Part shown: positions 11,501 through 22,574 of the stretch, in pieces
Position numbering within the stretch: the stretch's first letter is position 1
Layout: each line of letters starts with the position of its first letter
From: Phlebopus portentosus
Taxonomy: Eukaryota > Basidiomycota > Agaricomycetes > Boletales > Boletinellaceae
Reading direction: 5' to 3'
NCBI GenBank assembly: GCA_037892935.1
Contig: JAYXKI010000010.1
Coordinates: 1,054,001 to 1,118,000, forward strand
DNA length: 64,000 nt
The notes under the pieces: generated by a model
The model's database searches: none
What the model saw: the letters and a program-made list of their open reading frames with translations, nothing else
Told to the model about the DNA's origin: nothing
Translations under genes and position numbers: made by a program

Positions 11501-13716
11501 AACCGGAAGAAAGAATATCTAAGATCGTGCCAAAGCAACTCACGCTGATCCTACTCGCCGGTTCATTAATGGCACCCACCCTGTCGTCTAATGCGGACAG
11601 TGATATGTCAGACATAAGGTACATATAAAGCATGTGTTACTTGCCGTAGATTATCTTGTTGGATTCTGTTCTCGTATTTTGGGGTAAATAGATCAAGTCC
11701 GAGTCGGCGAAAGTTGCGTTTTCGCAATCCCATAACTTCAGCACTTCCTCGAGGCGCCGTCGAAGAAATTGGCCTAAAGTAGGCGCGGAGACAGTGTTTT
11801 CCTGGTCAGTGCTGGTTTGTTGCTGAGTTGAATCCTCGTGTTTAAGATGAAAATGCGAAGTTCCTAGACGCTCCTTCGTAGCGCGCGCATCAGATGCCAT
11901 TCCCTCAAAAATATTAGAGGTCGGAACTCGACCCTGAGATGTACACAACCCATCGTCGTGTTTCTCGACAATGTCCGTTGAGCTACCGAACAAACCTACA
12001 AAACAGCATAGATTTGGGTAGCTCCAAGCAATAACATCGTTCTCGTTCACGTCCAGGACGAACCCATAACGCACAAGGAGCTGCGCATTTGTCAAATGCT
12101 CCCCATACGTGTTGAACACTTGAGTGGAAGGAAGAATAGGTGCATTCGTCACCATATCACACGTGTTTTCGAAGATGTCAGCGGCAGTCGAAGGTGGCGA
12201 AGACGTATGCTCGCCGCTTTCTTCGTCTTTGGTGTCATGTGAGCATTCACTTAGCGAACCGCAAAGGCGGCAAACCTCATGGTCACTCTTCGTTACGAGA
12301 ACCAAATGGAACGGAAAAAGAGCCATGTCAAAGATGTCAGTAACGACGTGTATGAGTTGACTAATGAATAACGAATGAAATCTCACACTCACCTCAAGAT
12401 GGACTTGGTTCTCCAGACTATGGTTAAAACTATTAGAATAATCAATTGTGTCAGAGCAAATTGATGGATGCGAAGTTCTAGTAGCAAAAAGGTCTGTCTT
12501 GTTCACCACCCCGTTTTGTCTTTCCGACCCCCACACGGGAGCCCTTCCTCGAATTCCGACGTGTAAAATAGGAAACACGTTCTACTTTTCAAATGGAAAC
12601 AGAATAACTTACGCATCAGCAATCGGCACCATAGCAAGAACATGATACGCATCCACAATGAACGAACGAGAGGACACGAGCGTATATGCATGTTTGAATC
12701 CTTCAATAGTAGCGTGATCTCCCAAATTTGCATTTGCAAGTGCAGGGAGAGCGGTGAACTCGAAATAGTGAAGAAGATCCTGTACGAAGGAGCGTTGGAT
12801 ACCAATCAGCAAAGAAATTCCGCAGACCGTCGCTCAAACCAAAAACAGAAGAAGATGTACAGCTATAGCTGGAAATTCGCGGTGATTTAACAAGTCCGCG
12901 AAGTTACCCTGAAGAGTTTGAGGTTCTCCAGAGTTGAAGTCTAGAAACTAGTGAAGCCATTTAGATTCTCACCATTATGGAGAGCTTCGAGTGGTCTCCT
13001 GAATCGGAAGCGTTTGATGGACCCGATTTTGACATCTCAACTTCGACCATCGTACCCTTAATCCAACTCAGGGCCAATTTCTCATCCTCACTGATCTCAT
13101 CCCAGAACAATGGAAGAGCGACACGCTTTGGTAATGATTCCAGGTAGCCGAACCATGGAGATGAGCTTCCCTTCAACCTACGCCAAGGGTTAGCAACGGG
13201 TGATACAACGGAAGAAAAAGACGGAAAACGGTGGTCCAAACGGGTAATGATAACACGTCAGGGCATGATGTAAATCATAACATCGGAACCAAGCCCAGAT
13301 GGAGGAAACGGACCGCCCGATGAAGAGCAAAACGGACAATTACAGTTCACCGTACAGCGCTAAGGCGAGACCCAGTTGTGCTTCTTTCCCGTAAGTTACT
13401 TGCGGTACGTGTTCTGCAAACGTACAGCTCTTGATGGATAGAGCCGCCGACTTGGGTATGGAAACCACTGTGGCAAGTAGAACGGAATCAAATTTGCTTT
13501 TCAGTCAATTTACGAAATCATTTCGCAATATGAGCAGGCGATATAAGCGAGTCTGAACGTACATGTAGTCCGTGGCTCGATGAATCCGTCTCGTGCGACC
13601 ACACAGATTGACCCATCTTCGCCGCGGGCGACGCGTATTCTCGCGTCAATTTGTATGCCGTGTGTGCTGCACCATCGAAGAAGGCCGTCAATAAAGGGGT
13701 CGGAATCGGAAATCAT
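8562..13716 (-). CDS. SET-domain protein lysine methyltransferase, RKM4/SETD6 type, with a long C-terminal extension
   Basis: Resolved exons: 13563-13716, 13344-13467, 12973-13177, 12908-12940, 12613-12779, 12393-12429, 11641-12287, 11544-11580, then 10343-10853, 9907-10148, 9242-9823 and 8562-8711. The middle, 10854-11543, is unresolved. The split SET domain is clear: N-terminal GFIEPRTTLVSIPK, KEAQLGLALALYGEL, then SPWFGYLESLP, AYTLVSSRSF, MVPIADAFNH, a CRLCGSLSECSHD cysteine cluster, and FNTYGEHLTNAQLLVRYGF with the conserved NTYG. The later ISHHLWIFC, ELGYIVDDI and MAAQLALEE segments fit the Rubisco-LSMT substrate-binding domain. Family members modify ribosomal or nuclear proteins; the substrate here is unknown. 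The eight resolved 5' exons give 468 codons and the four 3' exons 495, about twice the family's usual ~480 residues. The excess is acidic, Ser-rich and probably disordered. A second ATG at 13818 would add 34 poorly conserved residues. Confidence 0.8.
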
Positions 13717-13954
13717 CAATGAGCATATCCGTGGATGTGGAACGTGGAAGAGATGGAAGACGACAAACCTTACACGACTGCAAACGTGTGCTGTAATGTG
13801 TGACTCAGCCCGTCGCAAACATAAATAAATACTGTATTAAACTCATTGTAAAGAATGTGTAAATGTACAATATAACCAAATGAGAATGCCAGAAAGCGGA
13901 CATAGATAGCACATGGGGGCAAATATTAATGGCTACGGGGTACGTATCACAAAA

Positions 13955-15042
13955 TCACTGCTCCTTCTTTTCTTCAGTGACATTCGTGGTCTCGGCGGTC
14001 GTCTGCTGCTCTTGCTCTGCCAATTTCGCCAACTCCCTCGCTTCGTATCGTCGTGCGTACTGTTCGCCTCCCTGGTAATGTTCGTAAAAGTCAGAAACCG
14101 ATCTCTCAGTTACGGAAACCAGAAACAAAGTCATTTTGGGGCGAGTCTGATGAAAAAAAGTATGCCCGCTAGTTTTCCCGAGAAGCACAGAAAACCCCTC
14201 CATTGCACTCTCGGCATTCAGAAGTACACGATGGATGTGACGTGGGAACACAGGTCCAGGGAAATGATGTATACAGTACACACCTGGAGAAAGAGTACGG
14301 CACCCAAAAGAACCATGATAATGGTGTTGCCCGCGGCCAAAATACGCATAGCCTCGATGCGGTCTTCACGCGTATCGACACCGACAACAGGGTCTACGAT
14401 AGTCCGCAGAGAGGGAATTGAGACGGACAAATAGACTCCAATGGCAAACACATATGCCACTGAGTACACAAACGCATGATAAACAATTGTCAGGATCCGG
14501 TAGAACAGAAAAGAACATAAAATGCGTGCCTAATGAAGAGCCTTCGAAGAACATTGCAGTATCATCCCATCTATGCAACTTCGCGATTAAACCGAGCATG
14601 CCGCACCCGATTATACTGTGCAAAAGCGCCTAAATCAGGACCCAGACCGTCAGTAACCGTGTTGAAGTTGACGAGCCGCACTTCTCAATATACGGCACTG
14701 TGAGGAAGGCAACGCACTCGTATCACCGGAGGAGCATTGTAGAAGGTCGTATAGAAGAAGAATCCATCCTCCACGGACTGTTCGTTTAGTTGTCCGAATA
14801 GCAACTTGTGGTCTATCGTAAAGCATACGAAGAGTATGCCTTGAAGAAATGAAAGACACCGTCAGAACCATCGCATCCAAATGACAACGAAGGAGGACAC
14901 GATGAGGACAGTCGGCATGGGACACTTGTTCTGCTCCAACTTTTTCACAGAACGAAGCTGGGAGAAAATTGTTGCAAACGGAGTCTAGACGTACCAAATG
15001 AAAAGCACACACTCGCCAGTACGACGGCCTGCCTAAATCCCA
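13955..15042 (-). CDS. SHR3: SHR3-family ER membrane chaperone for amino-acid permeases
   Basis: Exons 14997-15042, 14718-14839, 14530-14629, 14284-14459 and 13955-14071 join in frame to 186 residues, close to the family's usual size. The start MGFRQAVVLASVCFSFG opens a first hydrophobic segment. Further hydrophobic stretches surround GCGMLGLIA, VAYVFAIGVYLSV and AAGNTIIMVLLGAVLF, giving the four membrane spans expected for Shr3. RWDDTAMFF, IPSLRTIV and the tail motif YARRYEARELAKLAEQ are strongly family-like. In yeast the protein keeps amino-acid permeases from aggregating during folding in the ER; the tail here is charged and cytosolic by analogy. The third intron begins with GC rather than GT (see findings). 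The gene sits head-to-tail downstream of the NmrA array, with 680 bp between its start and the next stop. Confidence 0.9.
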
Positions 15043-15722
15043 TTGTCTCCGTTGCTCTCCTCGGATTTCAGGCTTCTTCCCTCGGGGTCTGAGGTTCTTG
15101 CACAAAGATGGTGATGGCAAAAGGAGAGGTGTGGCAAAGCACGGGTGCCTGTTGTATACGTGATGCCTTGTCAGGGACGCGGCATTTTTTCTGCGCTCTT
15201 TCTTACTTTCCATATGCATCTTCACCTTCAGCTTCCACCCTGGACACGCACATATCACTATGAAGATACTTCGGTCCCTGCATTTGTACTCGGCAAGAGA
15301 GGAAATGTGATGCCGAGCGTCCGAACGACTAATTCTTTGCCGCAATAAGCTGGAGAGCGATGAGTGATGTGAGTGGTATATCTCTCGCGCAGGTCTCTCT
15401 CACGCAGGTAAAGCTTGACTCGCTTCTCAGTTCATGCACACCGGACTGACTTTTTTGAAAGCTTTTTATTAAAAAGAATAAGAAAAGAGATCGGATAATA
15501 TTGTTGCCTTGCGTAATGAATTGCGCAAGAAATCGCTACAATTGCCATCTATTCACGCGAAATCATGTTCCGTTGTGCGCCTGATCAAGGCGTCTAGGAA
15601 GTCTCGTTATCAAACTATGTAGTGCCTCGAATATGCATAAGCATTTGACAAATCGACAGCTATTCATTTGCTTTGCTTGTTTTTGAAAGATGGTAGTACA
15701 ACAGTATATCCTCACACAGAGC

Positions 15723-16775
15723 TCAATTGCCATAGACCTCAAGAATGACGTCGATGACCTTCTTGGGCTTCCACTGCGGAAATTCACTGTTCGCCAATTC
15801 CTCTGGCTTACCAGAAGCGCCCTGGCCCTTGTCCCATGACAAAAGAACCGCAGTGAAACCGTCACTCGGGTCCTTCGTAAGCTTTTCCTCTAGTTCTGAA
15901 CGCGGACGGTGAGCGACCGATACGTTCTTGCCGGATCGCGCCTTATAGTCTTCGATAATCTGATTGAAGCTCTATTCGCACCGAGGTAAGTAATATAGAT
16001 ATAAAGACAATTACACACACCAGTACTTACCGTTCTGTCTCCTTCAATCCGGAAGATCCTCCACTCAAGCTTTTCTTTCGGAAGCTGAGTTAGGACATGG
16101 GCGACGAATCGGCCGATGTCGCGTCTGGTGGTCCACGAGATAGGAGAGGTGCCTTCTCCTGGAACCGTTATCTTCCCGTTAGTGAAGTCGAATCCGACGA
16201 CCTCCGCAAGTCCTCTAGATGGAGAATGATCAGTCAAGTCCCAAATCACTTGTATATCTTACTTCTGGAAAAGGAAATCCGCGAAACCACCGGTATAAAA
16301 AGCAGCATAGGGCAGGTGAATTTCGTTCTTCAATTTCTTCTTAAATGCGTCCTTTTCACCCCAAAAGCCTTCGGTAGCACCGTCTGTTGCATTTCCGAAC
16401 TCGGAGGGTACAAAGAGCTTCACTCCGGCGGCTTTCGCTCCGGTCGCGAGCCCCAATTGAGGTCCAAGAGGCGAACCCGAAAGCGTTGAGACGACAACAT
16501 CGACGCCTGTGACGGCGGACTTGATCGAAGATGACGACGAGTAGTCAACAACTACGACCTTTGCACCTTTCGCAATCAAATCGTCGTGCCCGCTGGACTG
16601 TTACAAGACATTAAATAGGTGTGCATGTAAGTAATTAACGACTGCAACTTACTGAACGTGACAAGATAGAGACAGAGGAGATAGTCCCCTCATTCTTCTT
16701 CGCAAGCAACGCCTCTACGACGAACCTGCCGAGGCCACCAGCCCCTGCGACTGCGAAAGTCTTATAACCAGACAT
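15723..16775 (-). CDS. NmrA-like / isoflavone-reductase-like oxidoreductase, array copy A
   Basis: Exons 16653-16775, 16263-16597, 16031-16214 and 15723-15971 give 296 residues, the usual length for the NmrA/PCBER-like atypical short-chain dehydrogenase family. The N-terminus FAVAGAGGLGRFVVEALL is a Rossmann dinucleotide-binding motif. KAAGVKLFVPSEFGN, FYTGGFADFLFQ and SWTTRRDIGRFVAHVL are family landmarks. Plant relatives reduce phenolic substrates with NADPH, while NmrA regulators bind NAD(P) without catalysis, so the substrate cannot be named. Three neighbouring copies keep the same four-exon plan (123, about 335, 184 and 249 nt), which shows tandem duplication. A TATA-like element lies about 80 bp upstream of the ATG. 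Confidence 0.9.
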
Positions 16776-16850
16776 TCAGTAGATGGATCTTGGGTGAGAT
16801 GGTTGAAAACGGGAGAACAACTTGAGATGTAAGACAGTTATCTCAACTCC

Positions 16851-16860
16851 CATTTATATA
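16851..16860 (-). promoter_or_regulatory. TATA-like element of NmrA copy A
   Basis: On the minus strand the sequence reads TATATAAATG about 80 bp before the start codon. Copy E has TATATA at 28081-28088, about 86 bp before its ATG. Copy C has a weaker TACATAAG at 25036-25043, about 65 bp before its ATG. The similar spacing supports a core-promoter role, by position only. Confidence 0.45.
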
Positions 16861-17159
16861 CACCGGATCCTTCGTTCATTACGCGACTGTGCGCGATCGT
16901 GACGATAGGTCACCGCTTTGTAAACTTAAATACCTTTTGGCTCTCGATCCGGCCAATGGTGGTCCCGACTCGGACTTCAGGCAGCCAAGGTGCGTACTAT
17001 ACTCTGTATTACTAATGCACATACTTTTCCGTGACAAACATCGTGACTGTGTAACAGGTTCGGATTCGTTTTTCTAATCTCGCTCGTCCTGCTTCTACGT
17101 TCATCTACACGGCACGAAGCTGAACCGTCCATCAATACACTGCGAGTCTGAAAATTCAA

Positions 17160-17455
17160 TCGACGAGACAATGTAGGACATACCAATCTTGCATTGCCTT
17201 TTCTTTTCCTAACTTTGACGTCAAATCTCTCAACAACTCTGTCTTGATGACTTTCTTTGGGTTCCACTCCGGGAATTCGCTGTTTATCAGATTATCTAGT
17301 CTTCCGACAACGCCTTTTGCCTTGTCCCAAACGTACGAATTCTCCATAAGATCGTCATTCGGCTTTTTCTCGCCGTTTCCTCCAGATCTAAACGAGGCCT
17401 ATGCGTGACTGTTACTTCTTTCCCGGGCTTTCCAAGTCTCCGCTATCTGGTTCCA
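17160..17455 (-). pseudogene. NmrA-like array copy B, last exon fragment (3' half of a split gene)
   Basis: The minus strand encodes a degenerate version of the family's fourth exon, with VWDKAKGVVGRLDNLINSEF followed by PEWNPKKVI. At 17395-17455 the DNA aligns with the start of exon 4 of copy C (around 24115-24175). Homology stops abruptly a few bases past the splice acceptor, just before LINE sequence begins. The ending of the normal protein is replaced by divergent codons. Exons 1-3 of an equally decayed copy reappear at 22575-23268, so I read both parts as one gene split by insertion. Confidence 0.75.
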
Positions 17456-17479
17456 GCGAATTGCCCAGTAAGCTTCATA

Positions 17480-18031
17480 TAGACGTGGCTCAAACACACA
17501 GCATACACACGCATATGGCCAGACGTCTTCTTACCGTGGTTCCAAACACGAACAGACTATCCGGATCATCCAGGACTCAATATACTCACGAAACTCACTC
17601 ATCGACCTAAACCACCCATTACCTTCCCATGGACACGCCAAGCAGAAACCCGTATGCTTCAGGCATTGTCCAATACTGCACATACACGATCATATTATCA
17701 CCTCATACAACTACAACCGTTTCGTATATGTCGCAGATGTGGTGAAGTCGATGATGTTCGTCACCGAATGACAACATGTCCTAAATATCGAACGCTTCGT
17801 ATACAAGCAATCGGTACTCCTACGACCAATGATCCCAGTCAATTATACCAACCCACGCTAGAATGCCAACAGTTCTTTACCGAAGTCTTTAAACCTCCAT
17901 GAATTTGGTATGATTTTTTCCCCGCTTTAGGGTTTTTTCGTATATACCGTTTATCCCATTTACATATCACACAACCATTCACGACTACTACATGTACTTA
18001 AATACCTTCCATAACAATATTATATTCTTTA
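17480..18031 (+). mobile_element. 5'-truncated LINE insertion, second copy
   Basis: From about 17483 the + strand reads TWLKHTAYTRIWP and stays open to a stop at 17900-17902, matching the last ~140 codons of the element at the left edge. The last 82 codons differ at about 12 positions. The knuckle CRRCGEVDDVRHRMTTC and the ending QQFFTEVFKPP are kept. The 3' UTR, ending CAATATTATATTCTTT, matches the first copy to the same point (1502 and 18031), which defines the element's 3' end. Strong 5' truncation is typical of target-primed reverse transcription. It lies against the break in NmrA copy B, in the opposite orientation. Confidence 0.8.
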
Positions 18032-18833
18032 GCGACTCACGGCTCGGATTTGGCACTGACCATCCTGTCCGCTCCTACCACCACCACCCAACTACAACCA
18101 ACCCAAACAGTAACCTACCCTTCACTTAAATGTGAGATGGCCCGTGCCAATGTGCGCCTCGGCGGGCGAGTATAAACCCTAGCACCAGGCAGGCTGGTTA
18201 AAACCTGTATCCGACACCCTTGGTGGCGACGATGTTCCGCAGTTTGTAGTCTGCGATATCAAAATTACAACACCACACTCGTTACACCCCATCCCAACCC
18301 GACACCCCACCACAGGACGAGGCCTCGCAAGAGCCCTCACACCTACGAAACCCCCAAGTCGCTCAGCGACAACGACACCCCCGCACCTATTTTCCTCCAC
18401 CATACACACCTACCACACGTGTTTGGGCCTTTTAGGCGGAAACAACCGCCGTTTTTTCCTGATGAACTATTAACCGAAGGACGATGCAATCCGATCCGAG
18501 TCGAGTCGCAGAACAGCCCGGAACCGGGTCAAGGAGAATAGAATACAAGTGGTGATTGGCAATGGCCATGTAACGCGCGATCCCAGAAATTTCGGGCGGA
18601 GTTTGAAAACTTACCATAACTAGTAGGACATGTAATCCGTAGTTTACAAACTGTCTTACCTTCGTACACATCATGTCAGAAATTGAATCTCAGCGTCAAC
18701 CACTCAGCTTCTTCATCAAGTCATTCAATTAACATCTGGTCTTCATATTCCTACTGGCAGAAGTCTTGGAAACTAAGCTCGGCAATTTTTTATCTGGACA
18801 ACTTATATGCAGCCTGGTTGAACTGCTGGTTTG
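18032..18833. other. Unassigned DNA between LINE end and transposase-like gene
   Basis: The first 400 bp are C-rich on the + strand with many CACC and ACAC words and no supported frame. The rest is of ordinary composition. By position it should be flank of the transposase-like element or a further inserted fragment. I found no convincing terminal inverted repeat by eye. Confidence 0.4.
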
Positions 18834-21774
18834 TTATCTCCTTTTCTCCCCTTTCTCCTGTTTCTCTGTGTCCTTTCTCCACTTTTTCGCCACATTCTCT
18901 AACCCTTCCTCATAGATTTCACGCCTCCTTTTTCTCTCCATTCCCATGGCCTCCTGAGCACGGGCTTCTCTCCTCAAGAATGCAGAATCCAACGCATCGG
19001 TAAGTGTGGATTCCATGAATTCATGTGTTTTGTTCCTCTTCGCGCGAAATATTGAATTGAACAGTCTCAGACTTCCGGCAGGATTCTTTCTCGCAAAGAC
19101 GCAGTACGCCTCTAGAGCACCCTCATTCGCATCGTTCGTTGCCGGTGTCCATGCGAAGTCCCGTTCCGTTTCGGTAAGTGAAGCTATTGTCCCATCGGCC
19201 CGAAATTTGTCGCTGAACCGCTCCCAGGTCTCCAATGCCCCTGAGAGGAACGCTTTAAAAAGCGTCTCAAGGTGAGGTAGTTCAGGCACCATTCGATGGA
19301 CCGCCTTGACTGCTTCCTCATTCTTTCATGAATGGTATCCGTTCATTGTGGCCTGCTTGGGGTCAGCAGAAGGAGACAAGATGATATGCGGCTCTTCAAT
19401 GAGCTTTTTAACATGAGTTCGTACTTTCTCATGAAGCGGACCAAGATCTAGCGCATTGGTATTCTCCAGGCCATGTCCACGTACCAACGAAATGTACGAA
19501 TGCAAAACGGCTTCCAGGTACAATGTGAGGACGGCCAGCTCCGTTCGAGTCGGTCCATCTACTAGGCCCTTCAAGACGTTCGCTTCCAGATGGTTTAAGG
19601 TACGTTTTTCTTTTGAATCTCGAATGTAGTGCATATAATTGATGTAAAAGTCCAGGCGCGCGATTGTTTCTGCGGCAGCCTCGAGATAGCTGGAATAGCG
19701 CGTGTTGGAGGTGTCCGGAAAGTTTATGATGAAGCCCAGCAAGAAGATAGCATAGTCACAAAAGGTATGTTGATGTCCTTTCTTGTCGTTTTTGTTCTTC
19801 AGCATGTCGCCCATCAAATCCATGAGCTTCTTCCCCCCGGCTTTCGATACCTCGTGTGCGCGCTTCTGTGCAGCACTCTCCTTGCGTTTGTCGCCTCGTT
19901 TCGTACTGTACCAATTGCACCTCATTTTTCCGAGCACATTCGCAGCATAGCTCGCACTCTGCTCGCCACACTCGAAGCTGGGCAGTACATGCGTGGCACT
20001 GTCTTCCAAGTCTTCGTATTCACCATCATCATCGTCATCCTCTGCCTCAAGAACAGCGTCATTGTCTTTGTTCGCAAGCAATACCGGACCAGGTGAGTCC
20101 TTGATTTCCTTCCATTTTGCTCGCATCGCTGAATCGCCTCCCTTAACGGCATTCAGGTCCTTGTGCATCGCACATCCAGCCCATACCCACAAATCCAAAC
20201 GGCGCCTTTCCGCCTCGGAAAGCTGCTCGTATGCCTCATGAGAGAGACTCTCGCACAGTGTATCGAAAATCTCGGCATCTTTCTGGATTCTATCCTCGTC
20301 GCTCAGCATCTCCCATGCTTCAAAACCACCCATCTGAGAAATATGAGACGCTCTTGCTGATGCAATGAGCGTCTCTCAATCTTCTTCACTCCTGGAGCAA
20401 AGGTAGTGCGCGCCGAGTCCGCGCATGGTAAGCTCGTGTTTCCATTCTCCCAATAATCTATGTTTTGCCTTCTGATCTTCGGCATGGTCCCCATGGGTCC
20501 CTACAAATTTCATGGCTATGGTCTGTTCATTGAATGGCCTGCCTGGAAGATTGTCGGTGCTATCAAGTGGACTCCTGTTGAAGAGATCCACTGCCTTGCA
20601 AAGGCAAGCAATCGTTTCGTTTTTCTGGGTTTCCGCGCGATGATTTCCTGCCCGCTCGAGCTTGATGAACCGTACACATTGTACTTGTTCTTCACTTGTA
20701 CATGGCGAACCGTCCTCATTCAGGTATGTTTTCTTCGTCTTGTAGTTCGCGTGTACTGACTCGAATGTCTGATTTTTGTTTGTAGTTCCATCGCCCCCGA
20801 CTGTAAACACTTTTTTTTCCAATTTGGTAAGCATTTGAATCTGTTCGATCCATAAAAACTGGCTTACATGGTGTTCGTTTCATTTCATAGGCCAGCTGAA
20901 CTTTCCCAGCGATGTCTGCCTCAGAGATGATACGACCAACAGTCCGCGGACTGATGCGTCATATCTTCTTCTTCGGAGTGATTCCGATTCGATTACAAGC
21001 GGTACGAATAAAGCCGTTTATTATTTCTCCAACCTGTCTTGCAGGACAGCCAAGTAAAGCAATGCGAAAGACGAGAGATCGAACCCAGGGTGCGTAAGTT
21101 CCATTCTGCCTGAGTTGTAGAAGATTCCTAACAGCCGCTGCAATTCTTCTGAGCTTTTGTAAATGTTTATCAGCTCTTGACAGTCGAGTACAGCGATTTC
21201 GATTCGTTCGCTGCATATCACGGATCGACTCTTGCATTCGGGAAATTCGGCTTGAAAGTGCTGCAATCCTCTTTAGCAACATTAAGCACTTATCCTCCAT
21301 TGCCTTTAGTGCATTCCAATACTCGAGGGCCCGCATATTAGCAGACGCAACCGCTTGAAGATGCGAATTGGCCTGCAGTCGACAGGAGGCCATCTCGTGC
21401 TCCTTCTCCGTAAGTTTATTTTTGAACTCGTCCATGTCCTTTCTCAGGCCCTCATTTACAGAAAAACACGCTCTGTTCTTGTCCCTAAGGTCTGAAAGGA
21501 CTTTTCTCGAATGGTTCACAGCCTTTCGAGCGTTGTGATACCAGTTCAGATGATGGTTCGATCGTTCGCGGGAGTTCTTAAGCAGTTCGGTGGACTTGGT
21601 GAGCTCGACTCGTGTCTCGGAAAGCTGTTTATCCAACTGATCGACCCTCTTTTTCAGATCATGAATATCGGACTTTGCTACAACGAGGTTCGTTTTATCG
21701 GAAAGTGGGGATCGGTTGGCATCTTGTGCCTTCTGTAATGCCTGTTGGCGCTGTATTGCGGTTTTATTTCGCAT
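18834..21774 (-). pseudogene. Transposase-like gene of an uncharacterised mushroom repeat family, three in-frame TGA codons
   Basis: Two exons, 20868-21774 and 18834-20800, join in frame into 957 codons plus stop, with TGA at codons 272, 444 and 794 and no frameshift. Residues ~36-180 are a charged helical, probably coiled-coil region. Then come GGDGTT (Asp306), GTHGDHAEDQ (Asp407, Asp411), WAGCAMHKDLNAVKGG (Cys512, His515), FPDTSNTRY, LDLGPLHEKV and TNDANEGAL (Asp859, Glu862). I associate this motif order with a large, unannotated ORF family of agaricomycete genomes. Spaced acidic residues would suit an RNase-H-fold DDE transposase, but that is inference. The intron at 20801-20867 has GTAAGC and CAG ends. 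Each TGA is one G:C to A:T transition from CGA or TGG. The copy sits inside NmrA copy B. Confidence 0.65.
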
Positions 21775-22574
21775 ATATCCTGAAACAACATTGTAAGTAT
21801 CATATATATATATATATTGAAGCCGTACTAACTTGGAAAGAGCTTGCAGAAATATTTTTGTGTTGAGATGAACAATGTTGAACTTTCAGAAGATCACGTC
21901 GATCAACTTCTAATGTGTCACGTGAGCGCATTTTGCTATTTTCTGGTACTGATCGACTTCTTCTCTCTTCGAATGTTTATCAATTGACACAAATTATAGT
22001 GCCAATTTTTTTTGCATAGTTATCTTTGTCTTATACATTTCTACTTTCGCCCGGGAACAAAATGTCAAATTTTTTGTTCTAAAGACACATTTTTGTTCAG
22101 TTTATACCTTTTTAAAGCTAAATTCTGCTGATTTTTGCATTTAAAAAAATTCTACTTCCGGACAAGTGTTCCAAGTAGTCAAATACATATATTTCATGCT
22201 TTGCTATGGTCTACATGATGTTGTGTAAGCCTACACATTCTCTTCTGAAATCCTTGTCAAGTTTTTTTGAAGCTCCGACTGGATTTACTGTAAGCGGTAT
22301 CGTGGGAACGATCGCGAGTTGCATGACCATTGCCGATCACCAATACAGGCGGACGATCACTGAAGTGGATGACAGTACGGGCGACTGGAACTCGTTAGCG
22401 GATGAGACCGAAAGCAGTGGTAGTTGGTACTTCTTGGTTTTAGGCTTAGTACAGACACGACGAAGAATCGTTTCCCATTTTCCTGTACCCATAGGAGGTT
22501 TTTGTAATTTTCCTCTTAACTACTTCCCATATCATATAAATTCTTTATCCTGTCCGCTTCTATTCACGCCCGCA
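21775..22574. other. AT-rich flank of the transposase-like gene
   Basis: 21775-22200 is AT-rich with T runs and a TATATATA stretch. 22200-22574 is more balanced, with a frame of uncertain meaning. No gene can be supported. The right border of the insertion should fall near 22570, where NmrA exon 3 homology resumes. Confidence 0.4.

Noticed and set aside
14650..15345. 231-codon minus-strand frame
   Set aside because: It is a shifted frame over SHR3 exons 1 and 2. The spliced SHR3 model explains the conserved sequence.
18834..21774. Reading the three TGA codons as selenocysteine or recoding
   Set aside because: Higher fungi are not known to decode TGA this way. The positions replace Arg or Trp in the family pattern, and the gene sits in a repeat-rich site, so mutation is simpler.
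18834..21774. Claiming repeat-induced point mutation (RIP) as the cause of the TGA codons
   Set aside because: Three transitions are too few to show a dinucleotide-biased process. A comparison with intact copies would be needed.
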